In this document: piece by piece, positions 1 through 5,696 of the stretch
Layout of the letters: each line of letters starts with the position of its first letter
Position numbering within the stretch: the first letter of the stretch is position 1
Source: Actinomycetes bacterium
GTDB lineage: Bacteria; Actinomycetota; CALGFH01
Assembly (NCBI GenBank): GCA_030152105.1
Contig: JASLIH010000352.1
Coordinates: forward strand, 1-11,211
Reading direction: 5' to 3'
Length of the DNA stretch: 11,211 bases
Notes under the pieces: model-generated
What the model saw: only the letters and a program-made list of their open reading frames with translations
What the model was told of the DNA's origin: nothing
Databases searched by the model: none
Program-made: the position numbers and the translations under genes

Positions 1-893
1 GCGACGGCATCGTGCAGATCTCGACCGGCGGCGCGGCGTTCCTGTCCGGCCAGCGGCTCAAGGACATGGTCACCGGGGCGGTCGCCCTGGCCGAGTTCGC
101 CTTCGTGGTGGCGGCCAAGCACCCGGTCAACATCGCCCTGCACACCGACCACTGCCCCAAGGACAAGCTCGACAGCTACATGCGCCCGCTGATCAAGCTG
201 TCGCAGGAGCGGGTCGCCGCCGGCAAGGACCCGCTGTTCCAGTCCAACATGTGGGACGGGTCGGCGGTGCCGATGGACGAGAACCTCCAGATCGCCGACG
301 AGCTCCTGACCGAGTGCGCCAAGGCCAAGATCGTCATGGAGATGGAGATCGGCGTCGTCGGCGGCGAGGAGGACGATGTCGTCGGGGAGATGAGCGACAA
401 GCTCTACTCGACCCCCGAGGACGCCCTGCGGACGGCCGAGACCCTCGGGACCGGCGAGCGCGGGCGCTACCTGCTGGCCGCCACCTTCGGCAACGTCCAC
501 GGCGTGTACAAGCCAGGCCACGTCAAGCTCCGTCCCGAGCTGCTCCAGGAGCTGCAGCAGGCCGTCGGCGAGAAGGTCGCCAAGGAGAAGCCGTTCGACC
601 TGGTCTTCCACGGCGGGTCGGGGTCGCTGCTGGCCGAGATCCGCGAGGCCATCGGCTACGGCGTCATCAAGATGAACGTCGACACCGACACCCAGTACGC
701 GCTGACCCGGCCAATCGTCGATCATATGTTCAAGAACTACGACGGCGTGCTCAAGGTCGACGGCGACGTCGGGGTGAAGAAGACCTACGACCCGCGCACC
801 TACATGGCCAAGGCCGAGGGGTCCATGGCCGCCCGGGTCACGCAGGCCTGCGAGGACCTGCTGTCGGCCGGGACCTCGATGGCCAACGCCTGA
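1..893 (+). CDS. fba: Class II fructose-bisphosphate aldolase, 5'-truncated by the window edge
   Basis: Catalyses reversible cleavage of fructose 1,6-bisphosphate to DHAP and glyceraldehyde 3-phosphate in glycolysis and gluconeogenesis, in the cytoplasm. The frame is open to the left edge (reading DGIVQISTGG; first full codon at base 3), so roughly 50 N-terminal residues are missing and the GTG at 12 is probably internal. Counting from that GTG, the class II signatures are HTDHC at 44-48 (catalytic Asp 46, zinc His 47), GGEED at 117-121, NVHGVYKPG at 161-169 (zinc His 163), FHGGSGS at 199-205 (zinc His 200) and KMNVDTDTQ at 220-228 (substrate phosphate binding). The whole order matches the E. 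coli FbaA type, and details such as FQSNMWDGSAVP resemble actinobacterial enzymes. The stop is followed after 8 bases by an aldo/keto reductase on the same strand. No active-site residue is missing in the visible part. Identification is firm; only the start is unseen. Confidence 0.96.
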   Translation, partial: DGIVQISTGGAAFLSGQRLKDMVTGAVALAEFAFVVAAKHPVNIALHTDHCPKDKLDSYMRPLIKLSQERVAAGKDPLFQSNMWDGSAVPMDENLQIADELLTECAKAKIVMEMEIGVVGGEEDDVVGEMSDKLYSTPEDALRTAETLGTGERGRYLLAATFGNVHGVYKPGHVKLRPELLQELQQAVGEKVAKEKPFDLVFHGGSGSLLAEIREAIGYGVIKMNVDTDTQYALTRPIVDHMFKNYDGVLKVDGDVGVKKTYDPRTYMAKAEGSMAARVTQACEDLLSAGTSMANA

Positions 894-901
894 ACCGGGC
901 G

Positions 902-1885
902 GTGCGGACCCGGCCGCTGGGCTCGACCGGCCTCCAGGTCACCCCGGTCGGCCTTGGCCTGGCGGCGCTCGGCCGGCCGGCCTACATCGACCTCGGCCGC
1001 GACGCCGACCTCGGCGCCGACCGCGGGGTCGAGGAGCTGGAGCGGCGCTGCCACCAGGTGCTGGACGCGGCCTACGACCACGGGGTCCGCTACCTGGACG
1101 CGGCCCGTTCCTACGGCCGGGCCGAGGAGTTCCTGGCCAGCTGGCTGGACGCCCGCCGGCTCGACCCGGACGAGGTGACGGTCGGCTCCAAATGGGGCTA
1201 CACCTACGTCGGCGACTGGCGGATGGACGCCGAGACCCATGAGGTCAAGGACCACTCGCTGGCCGCGCTGACCCGCCAGTTGGCCGAGACCCGGGCCCTG
1301 CTGGGCGACCACCTGGACCTCTACCAGGTCCACTCGGCCACCCTCGACAGTGGCGTGCTCGAGGACCCGGCGGTGCTGGCCGAGCTGGCCCGCCTCCGCG
1401 ACGACGGGGTGGTGATCGGCCTCTCCTCCAGCGGGCCCGGCCAGGCAGCCACGATCCGCCGCGCCCTTGAGGTGACCGCCGACGGGGTGGGGCCGTTCGC
1501 CTGTGTGCAGGCCACCTGGAACCTGCTGGAGCCGTCCGCCGGCCCGGCCCTGGCCGAGGCCAGCGCGGCCGGCTGGGGGGTGATCGTCAAGGAGGCGGTC
1601 GCCAACGGCCGGCTCACCCCGCACGGGCAGGGCCCGGCCGCGGCCGCCCTCGGCCGGGTCGCAGCCAGGCACGGGGCCGGGGTGGACGCGGTCGCCCTCG
1701 CCGCCGTGCTCGCCAACCCCTGGACCGACGTGGTCCTCTCGGGCGCCGTCACCCCGGCCCAGCTCGAAGCCAACCTGGCCGCCCTGCGGGTCGAGCTCAC
1801 CCCGGAGGACCTGGACGAGCTGGCCATCCTGGCCGAGCCGCCGGAACGCTACTGGCAGGAACGAGCCGGCCTCTCCTGGTCCTGA
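902..1885 (+). CDS. Aldo/keto reductase family oxidoreductase
   Basis: Predicted NAD(P)H-dependent reductase of aldehydes or ketones (or the reverse sugar dehydrogenase reaction), cytoplasmic, 327 residues, a normal AKR length. The (beta/alpha)8 fold starts with the typical strand RPLGSTGLQVTPVGLG. The catalytic tetrad is visible: Asp 66 and Tyr 71 in YLDAARSYG, Lys 97 in VGSKWG, and His 144 in LYQVHS. IGLSSSGPG (172-180) and the C-terminal segment VVLSGAVTPAQLEANL (277-292) fit the cofactor phosphate-binding part. The start is the GTG at 902, directly before the conserved first strand; the longer open frame upstream only shadows the aldolase gene. It has no clear Shine-Dalgarno and lies 8 bases after the aldolase stop, so it is probably co-transcribed and translated by re-initiation. 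The substrate cannot be read from the sequence. The sequence resembles D-threo-aldose dehydrogenase-like AKRs, but that assignment is tentative. Confidence 0.9.
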   Translation: MRTRPLGSTGLQVTPVGLGLAALGRPAYIDLGRDADLGADRGVEELERRCHQVLDAAYDHGVRYLDAARSYGRAEEFLASWLDARRLDPDEVTVGSKWGYTYVGDWRMDAETHEVKDHSLAALTRQLAETRALLGDHLDLYQVHSATLDSGVLEDPAVLAELARLRDDGVVIGLSSSGPGQAATIRRALEVTADGVGPFACVQATWNLLEPSAGPALAEASAAGWGVIVKEAVANGRLTPHGQGPAAAALGRVAARHGAGVDAVALAAVLANPWTDVVLSGAVTPAQLEANLAALRVELTPEDLDELAILAEPPERYWQERAGLSWS

Positions 1886-1940
1886 GCCCGGTGTTGCTCA
1901 GCTCCCCGCCAGGCCCGCTGACCGCGATGGTTCAGCCGGG
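1882..1940 (+). terminator. Two consecutive stem-loops after the aldolase/AKR operon
   Basis: A perfect 6-bp stem, CTGAGC (1882-1887) with GCTCAG (1896-1901), has an 8-base loop and overlaps the AKR stop codon. A second, imperfect stem pairs CCCGCTGA (1914-1921) with TCAGCCGGG (1932-1940, one bulged C). No T-run follows, so this is not a classic intrinsic terminator. In GC-rich actinobacteria such tail-less hairpins may still mark transcript ends. The rest of the 114-base gap up to the SDR start shows only the Shine-Dalgarno of that gene. Confidence 0.35.
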
Positions 1941-1985
1941 GTGGGTGCGGCGCGGTTGAATGGTTGACGGGGCGGAGATGGCGAC

Positions 1986-1990
1986 GGAGG
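1986..1990 (+). promoter_or_regulatory. Shine-Dalgarno that sets the SDR start
   Basis: GGAGG lies 9 bases before the GTG at 2000 and supports that start over the TTG at 1964, which has no such site. Confidence 0.6.
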
Positions 1991-1999
1991 TGGCCGACG

Positions 2000-2719
2000 G
2001 TGGACCTGGGGCTTGCCGGGAAGGTGGCGCTGGTGACGGCGTCGTCCAGGGGACTGGGTCGGGCGAGCGCGCAGGCCCTCAGCCAGGAGGGGGCCAAGGT
2101 GGTGCTGTGCGCCCGTGACGAGGCGGCCCTGGCCGAGGCGGCCGCGGCCATGCCCGGCGAGGCCCTGGCCGTGGCGGCCGACGTCACCGACCCCACCACC
2201 CCGCAGCGGCTGGCCGACGCCGCCGTCGACCGCTTCGGCGGGCTGGACGTGCTGGTCGCCAACGCCGGCGGGCCACCGCCGGCCCGCGCCCTGGAGGTCG
2301 ACGACGAGACGCTCCAGGCCGCGCTCCAGGCCAACCTGCTCACCTCGATCCGCCTCGTCCAGGCGTCCCTGCCGCCGATGCGGGCGGCCGGCTGGGGCCG
2401 CATCTGCCTGATCACCTCCAAGGCGGTCAAGGAGCCGATCCCGACCCTGGCCCTGTCCAACACCGCCCGGACCGGCCTGTGGGCGTGGGCCAAGACGGCC
2501 GCCGCCGACCTGTTCGACGAGGGCATCACCCTCAACCTGGCCTGCCCCGGCACCCACGACACCGCGCGGGCCAGGCAGGCCGGCCTCCTGGGCGACGGCC
2601 CGGTGGGCGACCCGGCCGACTTCGGCAAGGTGGTGTGCTTCCTCTGCTCGGACCCGGCCCGGTTCGTCAGCGGGACCGCCCTCCAGGTCGACGGGGCCAC
2701 CATCTCCGGCCTGCTGTGA
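2000..2719 (+). CDS. SDR-family oxidoreductase with SxxxR in place of the catalytic YxxxK
   Basis: Short-chain dehydrogenase/reductase fold, 239 residues, cytoplasmic, NAD(P)-binding; substrate unknown (FabG-like 3-oxoacyl-ACP reductase homologues are the nearest named group). The glycine-rich loop is TASSRGLGRA (13-22), followed by CARD (37-40), Asp 61-Val, NAGG (88-91) and Asn 112. The catalytic Ser is Ser 140 in LITSK. At the positions where YxxxK should stand the sequence reads S153-N-T-A-R157, so both the Tyr and the Lys are replaced. The C-terminal CPGTHDTAR and FVSGTALQVDGA segments are normal for the family. The start is the GTG at 2000: GGAGG at 1986-1990 lies 9 bases upstream and the Rossmann strand begins right after. 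The frame extends to a TTG at 1964, but that extension is arginine-rich and unsupported. The SIMPL gene follows 11 bases downstream, probably in one operon. Fold assignment is firm, but activity as a normal dehydrogenase is uncertain. Confidence 0.88.
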   Translation: MDLGLAGKVALVTASSRGLGRASAQALSQEGAKVVLCARDEAALAEAAAAMPGEALAVAADVTDPTTPQRLADAAVDRFGGLDVLVANAGGPPPARALEVDDETLQAALQANLLTSIRLVQASLPPMRAAGWGRICLITSKAVKEPIPTLALSNTARTGLWAWAKTAAADLFDEGITLNLACPGTHDTARARQAGLLGDGPVGDPADFGKVVCFLCSDPARFVSGTALQVDGATISGLL

Positions 2720-2730
2720 GAGGAGCCGAC

Positions 2731-3384
2731 ATGCCCGACCCGGAGCTCACCCCGAACGGCCAGGGGACCGTGACCGTGGCCGGGTCGGGGGCGGCCTCGG
2801 CCGTTCCCGACACCGCGCTGCTCCAGCTGGGGGTCGAGACCCGCGGATCGACCCCGGCGGAGGCCCTGGACGCCTGCGGGCGCACCCTCGACCAGATCCT
2901 GGCCGCCCTGGACGCCGAGGGCGTCGAGCCGCTCCGCCGCACCACCAGCGGCCTGGAGCTGCACGAGGACTGGGAGACCCGCCAGCCCGGCCGGGGCCCG
3001 GTCGCCTATGTGGCCGGAGCCCGGCTCACCGTCCGCCTCGACCGGCCGGCCCGGGCCGGGCAGGTGGCCGCGTCCGCGGTCGCCGCCGGCGGGGACGGCG
3101 CCAGGGTCCACGGGCTCGAGCTGGTCGTCGGCGACACGGCGACGGTCGCCGCCGCGGCCAGGGAAGCCGCCTGGCGGGACGCGCTGGCCAGGGCCGAGCA
3201 GTACGCCGCCCTGGCCGGGTCGGTCCTCGGCCCCCTCCTCGAGATCAAGGAGACATCCCCACCGCCCCCGGACGCCCGCCCGATGCGCCTGCTGGCCGCC
3301 GAAGCCCCCACCGCCCCAGCCACCGAACCGGGCGAGACCATCATCTGGGCCGCCGTCACCGCGACCTGGACCCTGGCCCGCTGA
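2731..3384 (+). CDS. SIMPL domain (DUF541) protein, no signal peptide
   Basis: Protein of 217 residues with the SIMPL/DUF541 fold, as in the E. coli YggE and Brucella BP26 families; no enzymatic role is established for these. The family opening strand GTVTVAGSGAASAVPDTALLQLGVETRG (11-38) is clear, as are the following helix (AEALDACGRTLDQILAALDAEGV), the central strands (GLELHEDW, YVAGARLTVRLD) and the late segment AREAAWRDALARAEQYAALAG followed by LGPLLEIKE. Most studied members are secreted or periplasmic, but this one begins MPDPELTPNGQ with no hydrophobic segment, so it is predicted cytoplasmic. The start at ATG 2731 is supported by AGGAG at 2721-2725, 5 bases upstream. It lies 11 bases after the SDR stop, so the two are very likely co-transcribed. 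A Pro-rich stretch lies near residues 175-195. Family assignment is good; the function is unknown. Confidence 0.85.
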   Translation: MPDPELTPNGQGTVTVAGSGAASAVPDTALLQLGVETRGSTPAEALDACGRTLDQILAALDAEGVEPLRRTTSGLELHEDWETRQPGRGPVAYVAGARLTVRLDRPARAGQVAASAVAAGGDGARVHGLELVVGDTATVAAAAREAAWRDALARAEQYAALAGSVLGPLLEIKETSPPPPDARPMRLLAAEAPTAPATEPGETIIWAAVTATWTLAR

Positions 3385-3402
3385 CCCCATCGGCCCGGCC
3401 AG

Positions 3403-3421
3403 CCAGCCGGAGCATGGCTGG
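3403..3421 (+). terminator. Stem-loop between the SIMPL and TOPRIM genes
   Basis: CCAGCC (3403-3408) pairs perfectly with GGCTGG (3416-3421) across a 7-base loop, just after the SIMPL stop. No T-run follows. It also lies where the -35 region of the TOPRIM promoter would be, so it could be a terminator, an operator or both. Confidence 0.35.
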
Positions 3422-3425
3422 AGAC

Positions 3426-3431
3426 TAGGCT
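3426..3431 (+). promoter_or_regulatory. Predicted -10 box (TAGGCT) of a leaderless TOPRIM transcript
   Basis: TAGGCT fits the TANNNT -10 consensus and is separated by only 6 bases (GGGCAG) from the GTG start at 3438. This spacing places transcription initiation at or next to the start codon. No convincing -35 hexamer and no separate Shine-Dalgarno are visible. Confidence 0.55.
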
Positions 3432-3437
3432 GGGCAG

Positions 3438-4049
3438 GTGAACGACAAGCAGCGATTCCAGCTGGCAGCCGTCGAGTCGCTGGCTGGCGGCGTCGACCCC
3501 CGAACGGTCGTGCTGGTTGAGGGGAGCAGCGACCAGGTCGCGCTCGAGGCGCTGGCTGCGCGCCGTGGTCGGGAGCTTGCCGCTGAGGGCGTTGCCGTTG
3601 TGCCGATGGGTGGTGCCAGGAACATCCGACACTTCCTGGAGCTGTTCGGTCCCTGGGGCCTGGACCGCAGACTGGCCGGCCTGTGTGACGCCCGCGAGGA
3701 GGGCGACTTCCGGCGCGGTCTGGAGTGGGCCGGCCTCGGCACCAACCTGGGTCGCGCCGACATGGAGGCACTCGGGTTCTATGTGTGCGTCGCCGACCTG
3801 GAGGACGAGCTGATCCGCTGTCTGGGTGCCGGCTGTGTGGAACAGGTCGTCGAGGCGCAGGGCGAGCTCGGGTCGTTCCGCACCTTCCAGCAGCAGCCTG
3901 CCTGGCAGGGACGCGGCAGCCAGGCGCAGCTCCGGCGCTTCATGAGCACCCACAGCGGCCGCAAGGTCCGCTACGCGCGGTTGCTGGTCGACGCGCTGGA
4001 GCTCACGAGCGTGCCTCGGCCGCTCGATCGTCTGCTTGCGCATCTCTGA
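3438..4049 (+). CDS. Stand-alone TOPRIM domain protein (OLD-nuclease-like, no ATPase)
   Basis: Predicted TOPRIM-fold nucleotidyl transferase/hydrolase of 203 residues, related to the C-terminal nuclease domain of OLD-family proteins; it probably acts on nucleic acid with divalent metal, but no substrate is known. The first motif is VVLVEGSSD (24-32, acidic residue Glu 28), then VVPMGGARNI (54-63). The second motif is LCDAREEGDF (82-91, Asp 84 and Glu 87/88), where a canonical DxD would be expected. A later acidic segment, VADLEDELI (118-126), fits the OLD-type arrangement. The C-terminus (KVRYARLLVDAL...VPRPLDRLLAHL) is a conserved-looking helical tail. The ABC-ATPase half of OLD proteins is absent and no neighbour supplies one. 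The GTG start fits the -10 box 6 bases upstream. Its codons end in T more often (GTT, GCT, CGT, GGT) than its neighbours' do, which may indicate transfer. Its last 47 bases overlap the opposite-strand methyltransferase gene. Confidence 0.78.
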   Translation: MNDKQRFQLAAVESLAGGVDPRTVVLVEGSSDQVALEALAARRGRELAAEGVAVVPMGGARNIRHFLELFGPWGLDRRLAGLCDAREEGDFRRGLEWAGLGTNLGRADMEALGFYVCVADLEDELIRCLGAGCVEQVVEAQGELGSFRTFQQQPAWQGRGSQAQLRRFMSTHSGRKVRYARLLVDALELTSVPRPLDRLLAHL

Positions 4050-4761
4050 GCGGGCGCCGCTGTCGCGCCGCAGCCTGCGCCTCCCCGCGGGAGGGTTCTG
4101 TCCGGCGCAGCTCGGCCCGCCAGCGGTGGGCGTCGGGGTCGCGGAAGTCCTCCAGACGCACCAGCTCCAGACCGTCGGCGGCGAACGACTCGACCTCGGC
4201 CCGGGTGAGTGGCCAGGGGCCGTCGGGCGAGTCGTCGCCCTCGCCCTTGACGGCGGCGATGACCAGCAGCGTCCCGCCAGCGGCGACCAGCTCCCGGACC
4301 CGGGCGATGGCCGCCCGGCGGAGCTGGCGGGGGAGCGACTGGACGGTCAGGCTCTCGACCACCAGGTCGAACGCTCCGGCCCAGGCGGGGGGCGGGTCGA
4401 GGAGGTCGGCGACCCGGTAGTCGACCGGGGAGTCGGGGAAGCGGCGGCGCACGGCGGCGATGGCGGTTGGGGAGAAGTCGAAGGCGACGGTCGCGAAGCC
4501 GACCCCGGCCAGGTACTCCGAGTCCCGGCCCATGCCACAGCCCACGACCAGGGCGCGCCGGCCGTCGCCGGAGACCTCCCGTTCCCGCAGCCACCGCTCC
4601 AGCAGGTGGTGGGGCGCCCCCTTGTCCCAGGGCACCTCGGCCCCGCCGGCATCGGCCGTGGCGTACAGGCGCTCGAACCACGCCCGGTCGGCATCGGTGG
4701 ACATCGAGCCGGGCGGCCGCGGCCGGGCCCGGCCGCCCTGAGGATTGCGGGACTCGTCCAT
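4003..4761 (-). CDS. Class I SAM-dependent methyltransferase (thiopurine-methyltransferase-like N-terminus)
   Basis: Predicted small-molecule methyltransferase, 252 residues from the ATG at 4761, cytoplasmic. The segment AWFERLYATADAGG...VPWDKGAPHHLLERWL (28-58) resembles the entry segment of TPMT-like enzymes. SAM motif I is LVVGCGMGRDSEYLAG (71-86), the acidic end of strand 2 is VAFDFSPTAI (92-101), strand 3 gives YRVADLLD (115-122) and strand 4 FDLVVES (131-137); AAGGTLLVIAAV (160-171) is strand 5. The acceptor substrate is unknown. The start is uncertain: ATG 4761 and ATG 4704 (MSTDADRAW) are both possible and neither has a Shine-Dalgarno; the frame also extends to GTG 4800. The gene is divergent from the acyltransferase operon (59-base gap) and convergent with the TOPRIM gene, overlapping its last 47 bases. 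The C-terminal 25 or so residues, partly lying in that overlap, are Arg/Ala-rich and look unconserved. Confidence 0.85.
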   Translation of the reverse strand: MDESRNPQGGRARPRPPGSMSTDADRAWFERLYATADAGGAEVPWDKGAPHHLLERWLREREVSGDGRRALVVGCGMGRDSEYLAGVGFATVAFDFSPTAIAAVRRRFPDSPVDYRVADLLDPPPAWAGAFDLVVESLTVQSLPRQLRRAAIARVRELVAAGGTLLVIAAVKGEGDDSPDGPWPLTRAEVESFAADGLELVRLEDFRDPDAHRWRAELRRTEPSRGEAQAAARQRRPLRDAQADDRAAEARS

Positions 4762-4806
4762 GTCCAGGGAACAGTGCCACGGGGACCCGATCGGCCACAC
4801 TCCCGG

Positions 4807-4812
4807 TACGAT
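4807..4812 (+). promoter_or_regulatory. Predicted -10 box (TACGAT) of the acyltransferase/racemase operon
   Basis: TACGAT, a good TANNNT match, ends 8 bases before the ATG at 4821. The spacer CCACGGCG contains no Shine-Dalgarno, which points to a leaderless mRNA. The -35 position (about 4784-4789) is a poor match. The divergent methyltransferase starts on the other side of this short gap. Confidence 0.6.
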
Positions 4813-4820
4813 CCACGGCG

Positions 4821-5696
4821 ATGACCCAGGCCCGCATCGACCCTCTCGACCCGCCGGAGGCGACGCGGGCGGCGGTGGCCGCGGCCACCGCCGCCGACGT
4901 CGTTCTTCGAGAGCTGCACCGGATGGACGAGCTGAAGGCGGCCCAGCGGCTGTTCGAGGAGGTGTGGCGGCCTGCCGAGGGGCAGCCGTCGCCGATGACC
5001 GGGGAGCTGTTGCGGGCGCTGAGCCATGCCGGGTGCTATGTCGTCGGGGCGTACGCGGGGACCCGGATGGTCGGGGCCAGTGCCGGGTTCTTCACCGCGC
5101 CGCCCGACCCCGCCCTGCACTCGCACATCACCGGGGTCGCGCCCCAGGGCCAGGGCCACGGGATCGGGTTCGCGCTCAAGGTGCACCAGCGGGCCTGGGC
5201 CATGGCCCGCGGGGTGCCGGCGATCGTCTGGACCTTCGACCCGCTGGTGGCCCGCAACGCCTGGTTCAACCTGGCCAGGCTGGGGGCGCTGCCCACCGCC
5301 TACCTGGAGGACTTCTACGGCCCCATGACCGACGCCATCAACGCCGGGATGGCCAGCGACCGGCTGCTGCTGGCCTGGAGGCTGGACGACCCGGCGGTCG
5401 CCGCCGCCTGCGCCGGCCGGCCCCGGCAGCCGGCCCTCCGGCCAGCGCCGCCGGAGCCGGCCCTGACCGTCGGGCCCGACCTGGAACCGGTCGGCCGCGA
5501 CACCGGTGCGCCGGCGGTCACGGTCGCGGTGCCGCCGGACGTTGCGGCCCTCGCCCCCGACCGGCGCCGCGCCTGGCGGGCGGCCGTCCGCGAGGCCCTC
5601 GGCGGCCGCCTCGCCGCCGGGGCCGCCGTCACCGGGTTCCTGCGCCGGCCCGACCGCTACCTGGTCGAGCACCCCGGGGCGGGGAACGCCAGATGA
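4821..5696 (+). CDS. GNAT N-acyltransferase (COG3375 type), probable amino acid N-succinyltransferase
   Basis: Predicted acyl-CoA-dependent N-acyltransferase, 291 residues, cytoplasmic. The core GNAT fold covers about residues 27-190. Motif A is GVAPQGQGHGIGFALK (105-120), the pyrophosphate-binding QxxGxG loop. It is followed by IVWTFDPLVARNAWFNLARLGA (135-156), YLEDFYGPMTDAINAGMASDRLLLAW (161-186), a run of signatures characteristic of the COG3375 group, as far as I recognise it. The last hundred residues are Pro/Ala-rich with a short basic helical segment and are less conserved. The start at ATG 4821 is supported by the adjacent -10 box. Its stop overlaps the racemase ATG as ATGA (5693-5696), so the two are translationally coupled. 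In the pathway described for Geobacillus (Sakai and colleagues), a GNAT enzyme succinylates D-amino acids for N-succinylamino acid racemase; by context the same job is inferred here, but the acyl group and amino acid range are not shown. Confidence 0.85.
   Translation: MTQARIDPLDPPEATRAAVAAATAADVVLRELHRMDELKAAQRLFEEVWRPAEGQPSPMTGELLRALSHAGCYVVGAYAGTRMVGASAGFFTAPPDPALHSHITGVAPQGQGHGIGFALKVHQRAWAMARGVPAIVWTFDPLVARNAWFNLARLGALPTAYLEDFYGPMTDAINAGMASDRLLLAWRLDDPAVAAACAGRPRQPALRPAPPEPALTVGPDLEPVGRDTGAPAVTVAVPPDVAALAPDRRRAWRAAVREALGGRLAAGAAVTGFLRRPDRYLVEHPGAGNAR

Noticed and set aside
251..901. N-terminal extension of the aldo/keto reductase by 217 codons
   Set aside because: It lies entirely over the aldolase gene in another frame; the conserved first AKR strand begins right after the GTG at 902.
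1849..3771. Open frame of 640 codons on the minus strand
   Set aside because: It is antisense to the SDR, SIMPL and TOPRIM genes, is rich in Pro/Arg/Gly low-complexity sequence, and shows no domain; long antisense frames are expected at this GC content.
3438..4761. TOPRIM nuclease plus methyltransferase as a restriction-modification pair
   Set aside because: The genes are convergent, not an operon, and the methyltransferase lacks the DPPY/NPPF or PC motifs of DNA methyltransferases and looks like a small-molecule enzyme.
4347..5672. Minus-strand open frame of 441 codons across the methyltransferase/acyltransferase junction
   Set aside because: It is out of frame with the methyltransferase and antisense to the acyltransferase, with no recognisable motif.
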